From the NCBI GenBank assembly GCA_963210315.1, contig OY723248.1, forward strand, positions 698,727 through 762,726: a stretch of DNA of 64,000 nucleotides, read 5' to 3'. A program made the position numbers and the translations under genes. The notes under the pieces were generated by a model. It did no database searches and had not been told where the DNA came from. It saw only the letters and a list, made by a program, of their open reading frames with translations. Each line of letters begins with the position of its first letter. Position 1 is the first letter of the stretch. The stretch comes from Rhynchopus euleeides. Taxonomy: Eukaryota; Euglenozoa; Diplonemea; Diplonemida; Diplonemidae. Of the stretch, positions 20,392 to 32,500 are shown in pieces.

Positions 20392-20603
20392 CGGTTGTGT
20401 CGGGGGTTGAAGGGTGGAGTAAAGAGAAGGGAGTAGGTGGGTGTGTTGAACCACGAAAATATTTTTCGTTGAACGCAGCCAAATATAAGGCCTAACCTGT
20501 TTTGGCGCACGGGTGTGATGACAAAAGGGAAAAGTGCTAGCACGAACATGATGTTGGTCTTCTGGTTATGTCTGGTTTCTTAGAACACTTAACGTGTATG
20601 CAA

Positions 20604-20948
20604 TAAAAATACAACCATTCCCGTGATGGCTTCTTCAACGTTTCTGGATCGCAAGAAAAGGGGGTCCTGACACTGTAACACAGACCCTCTTGAACGAGGA
20701 GGGGGGACAGCGGACGTTGGTGATCTTTGAACAAAGAGCAAACACTCCACTTGGACCCAAACCCCTAATATGTGGGATATGGGGTTGCAGAAAAGTGGAC
20801 GGTGGTGGTACGTGCGAAAGAAAACACAGAAAAAGACTCTAAAAAAAGTAAACCTCCCTTGAAAAGATGGCAACAGCGAGGCCGCCATACACCCACACCA
20901 CACCACCATCCCCCACCTCCCGAAGAAACGCACACAACTCCCTCAAGC
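20604..20948. other. Short intergenic stretch
   Basis: No coding sequence is recognised. It lies between the A1 end of element 1 and the stop codon of the SET-domain gene, and is probably that gene's 3' flank. Confidence 0.5.
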
Positions 20949-23095
20949 TCAACCCTCCTCGATATCCCACTTCTCCTTGAGAACTGCAGGGTCATCTGAG
21001 TAGCAGATGGTGACCTCGCTCCCTGGTGCGATGTCACGCGTTGCAAGCAGAAGCACACCGGCATCACGCCCGGGATCATCGCGGAACTGCAGGGGGCACA
21101 ACACGCTGTTGTAGCCCCTGCTGTGGTTTGTCATGCTGATCGCCGGGTAGAGCCCGACTGTCCTGCGCTTCAGCGACTCCCCACCTCCGAACGCATTCAG
21201 ACGCAGGACCTTGCGGAGGCGCGAGAGCGACACGGGCTCCTGGTCACCCTCATCCCTCTCGAATGCGAGGAAGGGGCGGTATCCGTTCGCCTCCGACACA
21301 GCGCTGTTCAGCAGATCCGCCACGGGAAGGACCGACTTCCCACAGCCACGATCATCCTCCCCATCGTGCAGCGCGGCCAGCGCCCTCCTTGTATACCTGT
21401 CGTGCGTGCGGGAGTACATCAGCCCCGTCTCACCCCGCAGCAGCGACGCATCGCCCAGCTTCTTCTCCAGCATGTCGGTCGTCATGATCACCTGGTGGTC
21501 CGCCGCAGGATCCCCCACCCTCCACACCAGCGGGGTGTCCAGCAGCAGCACGTCCCCTGCGCTGACCGGGGGCACCCCGTCACCCCCCGCAAGGTAGAGG
21601 CCACGCCCGCTGCTCGGGTCGGTCCTCACCTCCACCGCGCTGTGCACCCACTGCGGCGGCACGGCGAGGGTGCTGACGGTAGCACCCAGCGACGGCTTCA
21701 GCACCATCGACATGGGGTCGGCGCGCGACTCCAGCATGCCGCGCAGCGGCCCGCGGAAAGGGTTGCCCGGAGAGGCCAGGTCGAACAGGCGCAGGTAGGT
21801 CTGCAGGTTGCTGCGGAGGGGCGCAGACGCGACGTGCGCTGCGGCAGCCTCAGAGGCCCGCGCGGTGTCGCCGAGGGAGGCAAGCGCCAGGGCGGCGCAG
21901 GCGTTCGCCGTGTCGCAGCGCGGGGGCTGCCCGAGGGACGCGCGCAGCGCGCACCACGCCCCCAGGCAGTGGTCGAAGAGGCGCAGGGAGTGACTCGCCT
22001 CGACAAACCTCTCCAGGACTCCCGCAAGGCCCTCCCGCACGCTCCCGCCCCCGCCAACCGAAGAGGCCAACCCCTTTTGGTACGCCGCGACCGCCTCGCG
22101 GTACTGCTTTGCCTTAAACAGCGCGTTGCCCGCTGTGTGCGCCTGCTCCAGCCCCCCGGCGGAGGTCGAGGTGGAGGGGGCTGCGCCCCCTGCGGGTGCC
22201 TCAGCCGAGATGTGCGCTGCGAGCGCAGCGTATGCACCCCCCTTCGGGTCGGCTGGATCCCGCGATGTGAGCTGCTCCCAGGCAGCGGTGTAGCGCCTCA
22301 GGGCTTTGCTCGGCTGTGCCGGGGTCGCGGCGGCAGGGGCAGGGGCCGCCATGTCTGAGGGGGTGAAGAAGAGCGACGCAGCTGCCGCCAGCAGGGCTGC
22401 CTCCGGGCAGCCCAGCTGCAGGTGGCACTGCGCCTGGTTGGACAGCACGGTGGCCATGCGGGCGGCGAGCGCCGGCTGTGGGACGTGCAGCAGCTTCAAG
22501 GCCTGCTCGTGAAACACGCGGTGCCCCGCCACACCGCCCGGCGGGGCAGCGGCGCAGAAGGCAGCGACGGCGCTGCCCAGCTGCGCCTCCTCCGACACAC
22601 CCTCCGCCGCTGCCCCGCCGCCGCCTGCTGAGACCCCCTTGGGGAGAACCACCACCTCACTGGCGTCGTCCACCCGCACCCCGAACAGGCCTGAGCGGAA
22701 GATCTTCAGGAAGGGCTCGATGACGCACACCGTCGCACCGAGGGGGAGGAGGCAGTCGGCGGAGGCGGTGTCGGTGCCCTCCAGCAGGTTGTACAGCCCC
22801 AGGTCGAGGTGGGCGCCCTCCGTGTCGGTGATGACGACCTGCACCCCGACGATACCGACGGGGCGGCTCGCGATGACACCCTCAAGGTATGCGCCACGCA
22901 TGGTGGTGAAGGGCTGCAGCTCTGCGATAGACAGCTTCCGCAGCGTGCCGAGGCGGCGCATGTTGTCGCGCGGAATTTCGAGGCGATGGTGTCGAGGAGC
23001 ACGCCTTGTGCCTCTGTGCCTAGAGAGGCAAAGAGATCCCGCAGCGACGCGCTGCAGAACTGCTGCAGCACAGCCTCGTAGGCATGCGGTGCCAT
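20949..23095 (-). CDS. SMYD-like SET-domain protein with TPR-type helices, frameshift near the N-terminus
   Basis: The start is the ATG at 23095 (MAPHAYEAVLQQFCSASL). Coding then changes frame near 22965-22985, because the continuing sequence MRRLGTLRKLSIAELQPF lies in the neighbouring frame, which is open to 20949. There is no GT..AG pair at the break, so it is a one-base indel, a sequencing error or a true mutation. The total is about 715 codons. A helical region around residues 180-460 holds TPR-like units (AHTAGNALFKAKQYREAVAAY). The C-terminus is a SET domain: SSGRGLYLAG at the start, the cofactor/lysine pocket AISMTNHSRGYNSVL, and APGSEVTICYSD. This S-ET split around helices is as in SMYD lysine methyltransferases, though no MYND finger is visible. 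Substrate unknown. An alternative start is the ATG at 22961. Confidence 0.75.
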
Positions 23096-23719
23096 GCGTG
23101 TGGGTGTGTGGGGTCGAGGGGATGCCGGTTGGCCGTAGTGAGGGTGAGGGGGGAGAGAGAGAGAGAGGGTATGCCTCTCCCCTGCGGTGCCACACCCTTA
23201 CGGCTTTCCTGGGGGGGTGTGGGGTGGTGTGTTGGGTTGTGTTTTGAGTGGGCTGGGCTCTGCACTGCAGTGATGAGCATGGGCCTGGGTTGTGCAGCGG
23301 AAGGGCACAGGCAACGGGGGGGTATGGCATGTGGTTCGGTTCGGGTGGAGGGGTGGGGTGCAGGCCGGGTGTATAGTCAACGCCTTCTTTTTAGTGGTGT
23401 TGCCGTTGCGTTTTCGCCAGACTGGATTGCGACTGGCAGTGCAGTGTATCGCCAGTGTCATCAGATGCGCAAGATGCTCAAAACAAGAATCGGGGACATA
23501 ACTCGTACCCTTTCGCGTAAATATAACCTCTACCGGGCCTTCACGGGGCTGCTGGATGAAGATGCTGATGAACCGACCATGAGTGTTGTCACACGGGTTG
23601 TGGACACATGGTATCGGGGGGGCGGTGCCTGGCCAGCCAACGTTGGGAAGAATAGAGGTTCGCTGCGTGTTCACAAATTCGAGAATATTAACAGCCGCCA
23701 TACATCACTGGCGGCAGGG
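23096..23719. other. Intergenic stretch between SET gene start and aminopeptidase stop
   Basis: It carries a CT-rich tract on the minus strand (GA repeat at 23153-23168 on plus) just upstream of the SET gene ATG, compatible with a polypyrimidine tract. Nothing coding is recognised. Confidence 0.55.
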
Positions 23720-26481
23720 TCACAGGGCGGACTTCAGGTACTCCACGACGCGGTCGAAGTCACGCACCCTGAAAGCGGAGGCGATGCGAATGTTCTCGAT
23801 AGCCTGGCGCACAGCCATGTCGGTGCTCTTCTTGTCGGCCTCGTCGACGGTGGCCCACCACTTCTCGAGACGCACCGCCTGCTCCTCGCGCACAGGGTGC
23901 TTCAGGGTGCCCATGACGCTTGTCAGCGACATCTCTGGAAGGCGCTCCAGCACCTCTTTGAAGTTCGACGACAGGAACTCGAAGTGTGCGTCGGAGGCCT
24001 TGGGGTTCACCCCCAGGGATCGCATGAAGGTCACCAGGTTATGGCTGCGCGTCTTGTTCTTGTCAAACGCGTATGCCAGTGTGCGCTTGATAATCTCTTC
24101 GTCGCGCGACGCACTCATGGCGCCACAACACCGCGACACCTCTGCGGCCTCCGTGTCGTGGGCCTCGTGCACCTGGGCCAGCTTTTCCCACGATGCAGCC
24201 GTCGTGTCTGCCTTGACCACAGCGCTGTACACACCGCCGCGCAGGTCAGAGGGCAGCACCGCCTCGTCCTTCGTCTCCATGTACTTGGCGAAGCGGCGCT
24301 GTGCCTCGGCCAGACTTGGGCCGTGCTTGCACCCCGCCAGGCGGCTCAGCACCATCCCGCGTAGCTGGCGTGTGCGTGAGTCGTCCTCCGCACGGTGCTC
24401 CCACCCGAGGCGCTCACCCAGCGGCGCGAAGTGCTTCACAAAGAACTGGTTGCTCAGCGAGGTGGCCTCGTCCGCGCCGCGCAGGATGTGCTGCACTACG
24501 CCCAGGGCGGACATCAGCGCCGTCATCACCGTCAGGTCCTCCGTGTGTGCCGCACAGGCCGCAATGCGCAGCACCTGCGTTGCCGGGACGAGCCCTGCCT
24601 CGGACAGCGCTGCCACGTCGTTGATCAGCCCCGTCGTGTCCACGTTGGACAGGCGCCCCTCCTCCATTGCCTTGCTCAGCACCGCCAGCATGTCATCGCT
24701 GTAGGCCACACGCACCAACGCCGTCTGCCCGAAGTTCACCTTCACCCACTCCGCATCTGCAGGCACTGCCACCTCCGACTCCTGCCCCTCCAGCAGCACC
24801 ATCTCCTGCCCCTGCGGCGTCCCGAAGCTGACCGGGATCTGCCACAGCGTCTCCTCCGATGGCTTACCGGTCGACAGGAAGCGCGCCTGCCGCACCTTGA
24901 TCTTGCCTCCCTCACGCCGCACGTGCAGCACAGGGTACCCCTGCTTGCTGGTCCACTGACGCATCACAGATGTGACGGGCATCTTCGACGCCTCCTCCAG
25001 GTGGTGCCACAGGTCTGCCGTCGTCGCATTGGAGTACTGGAACCGTGCCACGTACGTCCGCATTGCAGCCCGGAAGTTGTCCATCCCGATCCACGAGGCA
25101 CACATGCGCATCAGCGAGCACCCCTTCGAGTAGGAGATCCCGTCGAAGATCTCCCCGACCTCGCGTGCCACACGCACGTCCACCTCCACAGGGTGCGACG
25201 ACTGCAGTGCGTCCAGCTTCAGTGCATGATTGTAGTCCTCCGCCACAAAGGTGGACCACGCCTGCCACTCAGGCCGCAGCACGTCCACGGCGTGGAACTC
25301 CATGAAGGTTGCAAAGCTCTCGTTCAGCCACAGCTCCTTCCACCACGCCATCGTCACGAGGTTCCCGAACCATGTGTGTGCCAGCTCGTGCGCAACCACG
25401 AGCGCGACGAACAGCTTCGTGCGGAAACTGCTCTGTTCGTCTGACAGCAGCACGGTCTCACGGAAGGTCACAAGGCCCCAGTTCTCCATCGCAGCTGCAG
25501 CGAAGTCGGGGATGCCGATCAGGTCCAGCTTTGGCATGAGGTAGTCAAGCTGGAAGAACTCTTCGTACAGCGCAAGCGACTCGCACGCGATGTCCAGGGC
25601 AAGGCTCGTGCGGTCCTTCTTCCCCCCGCCCTGTGTCGTGTACACACGCACCCGTGTCGTCTCACCGCTGTTCACCTTCTTCACCACACGCTCCACATAC
25701 TCCAGCTCCCCAATGCAGAAGGCCACCAGGTACGTCGACATCTTCGGGGACTTCTCAAACGTCACGAGCTTCTTCCCATCCCCTGTCTCCTCCGTCGACA
25801 ACTCGAGTGCGTTCGTCAGCACTGCCAGGTGCTTGTCCACGACCATCGACACGTCGAACGTTGCCTTGTGGATAGGCTCATCCCAGCACGGCAGAGCGTA
25901 GCGTGCATCAGGTGCTGCAAACTGCGTTGTCATCAGCACCTTCTGCTCCACCTTCCCGTCCGCCCCGGTGACGGCGTACTTCGCCTTGTAGAAACCCTTG
26001 TTCAGCTCGTTGATGGTCCCGCTGTACACAAACCGGATGGTCCCCGACCCCTTCCCCAGCTTCTGCGGCAGACGCATGAACACGCGTTCGTCATTCGGGT
26101 GCACCTCCACAGCGCTCCCGGGGATGTCGATCTGGGTGACGTGTGTGCAGAACACTTGCGCCTGACACACATACCTTCACATCGCCCCGGGTGATGTGCA
26201 CGCTGTCGACCACCAGGTCCATAGCGTTCACCGCAAGCTCATCCGTCTCCTCACGCACCTCGACCGCGATCTCCACCTCCCCCTTGAAGGTGAAGGTCGT
26301 GGCATCAGGCACGATGCGCAGCTTGTAGTTCTGCAGCCAGAGGTGGTGTGGAACACAGCACAGCACAGCACGTCACATCACAGCACTGCACTGCAGATCA
26401 TACCACCGGCACGATGCGTGTCGGCAGCACAAAACGCTCATCCGACGGGGTGCCCCCGCTGTATGACCCTGCAGCCGCCAT
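23720..26481 (-). CDS. M1-family zinc aminopeptidase, puromycin-sensitive type (3 exons)
   Basis: The protein is 881 aa, the usual length of puromycin-sensitive aminopeptidases. Exon 1 is 26481-26404 (26 codons), exon 2 is 26330-26175 (52 codons) and exon 3 is 26131-23720. The introns are 73 and 43 nt, both GTATG to CAG and phase 0, and restore a continuous N-domain (LPTRIVPV joined to NYKLRIVPD). Catalytic elements are complete: HELAH at 326-330, the third zinc ligand Glu349 in WLNESF, and a transition-state Tyr in ISYSKGCSLM. The exopeptidase signature normally GAMEN reads AAMEN at 291-295. A helical ERAP1-C-like domain fills the C-terminus. It should trim N-terminal residues from cytosolic peptides. 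There is no signal peptide. A CCAG acceptor sits 10 nt upstream of the ATG. Confidence 0.95.
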
Positions 26482-28166
26482 GGTGTAGCCTCTGGCAGGG
26501 TGTGGTGGGCATGGGTTGGGTGACACGAGGGCATTCCATGGATGTGCACTTGCCGTGGAACTGACATGTGCGAGTGGTGCTGAGTGGCCCCTTTCTCTCT
26601 CAGTAGGGCAGGGCGGGGCGGGGAGGGGGAAGGGGCACACGCTTCATTGATGCGACCCGGCATCCCTGCTGCCACCCACCCACCCACCCATCACCCGCCC
26701 CCCCCTTTCAATTGGTTTGACGGCTGCCGTTGTAGCGGGTGAGAGGTCACGACGTTGCTTTAATAAAATCCTTGGCAACGCACCACATCCATGCCACGTG
26801 TTTTCCTCTGTTGGTCTGGACAGCCGCCGGTCGGGCGTCTGAGATGACCAGACGGTGGCATGCACGATGGTGCCAAATGGTTTTTCTTATGTTCGATGTA
26901 GTCTGCTGTTCTTGGCCAGCCACCCAAAGAAGGAGGCCACCCGGGGTTCCAGTGTAGAGAAGGGCAAACCAACACAGCACAGCACAGCAGTTGCCGGAAA
27001 GTGGCCCAACCTGAGTTCCTGTGTGCCTGTGGCATCCTTCTCAGTCCTTTTGTTTTGAACGATACTTTTTTGTTGATACGTGCTGGGGGAGGAGACGAAG
27101 GAGGGGGGGGGGGGGTGGCGGGGGGTAGTGAGATAGAAGTAGAAGGGAGCACAAAAATGATCACCCTTCACTCGGGGTGGCGGGGGGGGTGGGGGCACCC
27201 CACCCTGTGTTGTGCAGAACAGCGAGGCTTCGTCACACACGGCGCAGTTTCTTGGCACAGAGGGCTGAGGCCGGCACCACCACCACCACCATCTCCTCCA
27301 TCCGATGATTCAAAGAAATGGGCTGCAAATCCTCTCGTTAGAGCATGCTCTGTCCCCCTCCAAAAGGCTCCGGTTCACACTGCAGAATGACACCGTGAAT
27401 TATGTTTCACAGATACATCCACCCCCGTCGACGAAAGAAGAGGGGGGGCGGTGCCTCAAGTTTCCAGAAGATCTCAGGCTCTGCTTGTTTTTTCCCGGTC
27501 TTGCAAAGGCGGAGTAAATCCCATCCCTCCCTGGTATTCCCCGACACCTCCGAACGGGAGGGATCTCTCCTGCACACAGCAATGCCTGTAAAACAGTGCA
27601 ATTTCTTCTGGAAAGTGGTGTCACAATATGGCGGAGTAGACCGAACCATCAACACTCTTTAATCGACCAGGCAGTAAATTGGGCTCTTCACACAGATCAT
27701 CTGAGGGAGTTCTGATGCGAAATCACCGCACACAGTGAAAGGCAGGAGACAAGAAGCTATTCCGCAGCCATTTTGGTTTGAGCCTAAAGCTTGTGTGTGG
27801 GGGTGGGGGTGGGGCGGGGGAGAAGCTTGCGAAAGGGGGGTGTGCAGGTCAGGCAGAGAAGAAACCGCTGCGGCTGCTCTCGACAGCACCATCCTGGCGA
27901 GATCATTGAGATCCTCTTAGGAGTGCAATGGCAAAAGCCATAACCCCTTGTCATTTTCTGTCACATTGCCCCCCCTCCCCCCTGCTGCTCCGTCTCCTTG
28001 TCACACACGCGGACAAAGCATGCAACGTACACCCCGCCCCCTCCCCTCTCAGCCACCACACCAGCACGCAAGGCAACAAGAAGATAATACCCCCCCCCTC
28101 CCACACATGCAGCCCTTCGTCTGCCTCTCTCATCGAGTGGTGCGGTCGATCCCGATTCCGCAAAAA
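26482..28166. other. Intergenic stretch, nothing recognised
   Basis: No gene is supported. It contains a G run near 27106, CA/GT microsatellite-like sequence and A/T-rich blocks. Its right edge is the outermost B repeat of VIPER-like element 2. Confidence 0.55.
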
Positions 28167-28411
28167 AAAAAAGACTTGGAGTTGCGTTCTTTGTTTGTAC
28201 GAACGGATTTTCTTCCAATCCACCTTCCTGAGCTGCGCCATTGTTTAAGGGTGTGTGGTCTAAACGTACGAACAACTTTTTGTTTGTACGAACGGTGCCT
28301 GCTAGTGCATGTGTGCAGGATACCGAACGCTGCCACGAGTCTTTTTAGTGCGAAAAGCTAGCTGTTCTTGCAAAAAAGACTTGGAGTTGCGTTCTTTGTT
28401 TGTACGAACGG
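28167..28411 (-). repeat. Element 2 right end: B2-A2-B1 split direct repeats
   Basis: B copies at 28167-28206 and 28372-28411 flank A2 at 28205-28376; A1 is at 39868-40039. The A repeat includes the gag start codon and its first dozen codons (MAQLRKVDWKK), so the A2 copy holds an orphan gag start. Confidence 0.9.
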
Positions 28412-28414
28412 TCA

Positions 28415-29536
28415 CTTTATTATCGAGGGTCAACTCCAGCTTGTTGATGTTTCGGATCTCTCTATCCTCAACATCCTTTACCACACACGTAAGGTTGTTC
28501 CAACATATTGATAGACATCTTTCGGTATGCACATCCATCAAGATAATACATATATGCATTGGCATGCACCTGATACCTCGTCTGCGATGGGACATATCGA
28601 GAAGCCAGGCGGTCCGTGGATTGTCATTAGTTGCCGCCTGGCTCGATCGATATTGAGGACATACAGGTGGCCCATAGAGAAGACTTGTCATCCCGGGGGA
28701 GGGTGGTGGGATAACCCGTAGATGCAGTCTTCTCGCAACGCTTTGTTGTTCATTTTGACCCCAAAAGGTCATGTACCACGGATCACTACACATGTGAATT
28801 ATTTCCATCTGTGATTTTCATCATGCTATTGGAAAGGACACATCGCCCGAATTTGCGAAACGTCAAAGTGAAGCAAGCAAAGCCCCTTCCTTCCGTCATC
28901 ATAGGTGGGCGGTCAAAAGCCTATTTTTTTTTAAAGGTTTGGAGTGTGATGTCACGATGCGCAGCACTCCGAGAGCTGCCGATCTTTGTTTGTTTGGAAT
29001 ATGCTAGTCTCCTGTATCAGATGTAGGTGTTGCAGAAGGGAACAGATCCATCATGGGAGGAACGAAGTGTCGGTGAGTTCACAGGATCCTGCAGGGCGGG
29101 TGGGAGGTCGAAAAACTATTTGGTTCTGTACCGAGGTACGTTGATCGAACCAAATGCGGGTTCTCCAACCCGGTCGTGGAGGTTGACTAGCCGATAATAA
29201 AAGAACCTTCAATTCCGGCTTTCCCTCAAAATGTGGGTGCCTGCATTGAAAGTTACCTTTATTATCGAGGGTCAACTCCAGCTTGTTGATGTTTCGGATC
29301 TCTCTATCCTCAACATCCTTTACCACACACGTAAGGTTGTTCCAACATATTGATAGACATCTTTCGGTATGCACATCCATCAAGATAATACATATATGCA
29401 TTGGCATGCACCTGATACCTCGTCTGCGATGGGACATATCGAGAAGCCAGGCGGTCCGTGGATTGTCATTAGTTGCCGCCTGGCTCGATCGATATTGAGG
29501 ACATACAGGTGGCCCATAGAGAAGACTTGTCATCCC
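28415..29536 (-). repeat. Nested element: C-(415 bp)-D-C repeats
   Basis: The 280-bp copies at 28415-28694 and 29257-29536 look identical, as do the 151-bp copies at 29110-29260 and 35832-35982. They contain an inverted pair (AGCCAGGCGG and CCGCCTGGCT near 28605 and 28637) and end close to GTGGCCCATAGAGAAG. Confidence 0.9.
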
Positions 29537-32500
29537 TTCGCTGCTCTCTATGGGCGACCTGATCCCATCGCAGTCTCGCTCATACAAGGGAGTAGCGCAG
29601 TAGTCATCAGGTGTTGTCAGGGTCGGGATCTGGCCTTGAGACATCCGATCTCCAGCAGACGTAGTCGGCGGTTGTAGTCCAGACCCATGTGTCTCAACGC
29701 AGGATGCAGGAGTAGTAGATACCATCCTGCGTTGTGATATCGCACCGATCGCGTGGGTCACATTGTCGGTCTGCGCAGGCTGCAGGCTTAGCGGACAGTT
29801 GGGACAGCTGATGAACTCTGTGGTGGCGAAGCGGTTGGTCCACGATCGTTCAGCGGGGCATGTGGGAGGATATATGGGTATCATCGATCTGGATCCAGTC
29901 TAGTGTATTAGCGCCGGCTGTAGTATCTCCGAGAAGTTCACTGTCGTCGGTCAGCTGGGGAGCAGTATTTTCCGCGCATCGATATGTAGGATAGAGTCGT
30001 CGTCTGGACGGGCTCGTCGACATTCGACGTAAACAGGGATTATGTTAGTCTGACGGTCATACCACGTAGGGTCGATCTGAGAGGTCCGTTCGCCCAGGTG
30101 ACCGCGTGATTCATGCACCGTTGTCCAGGCCCCGCGCAGTCGTCTCAGAGAGCAGGAAGCGTCCACCGACGAACTGTCAATCGCAGACAACTTCGCCAGT
30201 TCGCACCAGGTATGGGTGCGATGTTTTCATCAGCTTCTGATCATCATGATGTAGTGGCGGTAATTCGTATTGTATCGCTACTCGGCTTCTTGCGCCTGGG
30301 CCTTCGCAGACAGCAGGGCGCGTACGGATGGCGGAGTTCACACCGGACGCAGGGTTGACGAAGGCCACCATGGAGGCATATCCAATGATTTTCACTTCAT
30401 AGCCTATGCAGGCCTGCATGAGACAGCGGATCGTGTGGGTTGACATGGTACGCTTCACGCCTCTCATATCGGCGTTGCGGAGCGCACATCGGTGAATACA
30501 CTCGTCACATCACCCAGCTTTGTATCGGGGGCCACGACGCGGGCAGATTCGGCGTGAACGCAGGCATCAGCAGCTGTTTTGCGAGGTCCCTCTTAAGCTG
30601 AATGTGTTTGACACGGTGACGAAGGGGTCAACACACGTAGGTCCGTTTCGAGTCCTTCGAGACAAGGCCCCCGGGTGCTGCGATGCGGAGTATCTGCTCG
30701 TCTGCTGTCTATCCTCATCACCTCCGTGCACCTGAGGGTTCCTTGCAGAAACTCGGTATACAGGGATCCAAATTGCTGCGCAGTGGCTTGGTGTCGAGCA
30801 TGTCGCTAGGCCTGCCATGCCTCCCGGCGGGTGCTTCCTTACTCATGCGCCGGGTTGACCTTTTCGCTGTCGTCCGCAGCTTCGGGCTTGTCGTGGCCGA
30901 GAGTGCACTGCTGGTCGCCGCTGGCTCATTGTGGTGGGAGTATCTAGTGCAGCGGGTGCACTGGCTCAAACCATCAGCGCGAGGATCCGATGTTACACAC
31001 ACAACTGGGGGGGGGGGGGGGGGGGGGCGTCCATCTCCATGCCCGATCGGGATGAGACATTTGCCGGTATAAGGAAGAGGAACCGGTTGTGCGCGTGAAA
31101 CAGGTATCCTCATGCCTGATTGCCCGGAGAGTTGCTTCGAGGTCGATGTAGGGACGAGAACATACCTGTCGGGAAATGAGGACGGCACTTCCGCGTATCG
31201 GGTACTATCAAAAGGAGGGCGTCGCCTCCGTACTAGATATTCATAATACGGATATCGCGTCCATGCCTAGGAAGCTATCGTAAGAGAGGGGCGTCACATT
31301 CACGTCCCTGGTGTTCTCAATAGGACTTCACGTCCGCACCTCGGGCGCTCATATTGCAAAGGATGGACGTCACCTTCGTGTCGTGGGCGCGGTCACAAAA
31401 AGGATGGCTTCACCTCCGCGTTCCCGGACGGAGGTCGCCTCCTTGTCTCGGCATCAGAGCAGAAGGAGTCGTCACCGATGGAGGTCACGCATGTCTGGTG
31501 CGTGGTTACGATGTATCTGTGCAACTGCGATACCTAGGCTGCTATTCCTCAGGGTCGAAGATCATGCACAAGGATGCGTCGATAGTTGCTTTAGGGAGCT
31601 GATCTGGCCGTGGACAGCTTCCGGTCCTGGGCTGCACACGAGGTAGGTGTTGAGGGTCTCCGTGATTTGAGATCCCTTTGTTTGTTGATACGCGGCCTGC
31701 TCGACGGGTGTGGTTCCTCACGGTATTCTGGTGTCGAGGGGCGTTGCGTTGTGTGCCAGCTCCACATCTGTCGCCTCTGACGCGGGGCAGCAAACCCACC
31801 TACTTCAGATCGTCAGCATCCGCAGCGCGCTATGCGCTGCGCCATACGTCGAGGAATGAGCCTCATTGGACCGATCGCTGTCTTTCTCGCCTCGTCTTGT
31901 GTGTCGAGCAGGAACGTTTGATCAGACTACCGTTATCCGTCATCGGCGTACTCCAAGGCGCATCCCAGCAGCTTGATATGCGGCATCACGAATCTTCTGC
32001 CAGTACCAACTCCCCGTCCTTCTTCAGGTGTGAGGGTGCACATTCAAGTGCGTCGGAGTGAACCTCACGCTCAGCTGGGCATCGAGGCGAGCATCGCCAC
32101 CCTGTCTCTTCGACGGCCCTGCCGTCCCAGAGAATCGCCTCTCGTTGGATCTCCGCAGCCTGCGCGCGGTGCTCTGCACGTCCATACGTTGCGGGTATCT
32201 TTCGTGGCGGAGACGCTTCGTGCAACTTCCCTGTGAGGCCTGGGGTTGTTCGACATCCTCGTTCGCCTGGCCGCGAAGGGTTTCTATCTCGGGGTTTACG
32301 GTCCTCGTCTAAGGGGTCAGATACAACGGGAGGTTACTGACGCCATGACAGGTCACGCGCCACCGCAGAGCGGCCTTGTGCGAACCCTGGGGTCGGCGTG
32401 GATGGGGGCACAGTTGAGCATCCGGCCGCAGCCGAGGGACCACAAAGGGAGGGGGCAATCCCTGCGGATGAAGACGTCGTGAGAGGTCGGCGCCACCGCG

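Larger units (their letters stand above)
16827..20603 (-). mobile_element. VIPER-like tyrosine-recombinase retrotransposon 1 with split direct repeats (internally deleted)
   Basis: Read on the minus strand the order is A1 (20603-20462), gag, recombinase fragment, RT-RNase H, B1 (17109-17030), A2 (17029-16888) and B2 (16906-16827). The two 80-bp B copies and the two 142-bp A copies look identical apart from short edges. This A1-ORFs-B1-A2-B2 arrangement is the split-direct-repeat structure of Ngaro, VIPER and TATE elements, and a recombinase placed before RT is the VIPER/TATE order. No target duplication flanks it, as expected for recombinase-mediated insertion. The recombinase C-terminus and RT N-terminus are missing, so this copy cannot be autonomous. 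Confidence 0.85.

Noticed and set aside
29051-29884. 277-residue minus-strand frame
   Set aside because: Spans the C and D terminal repeats of the nested element; no family resemblance and the repeats explain its shared parts.
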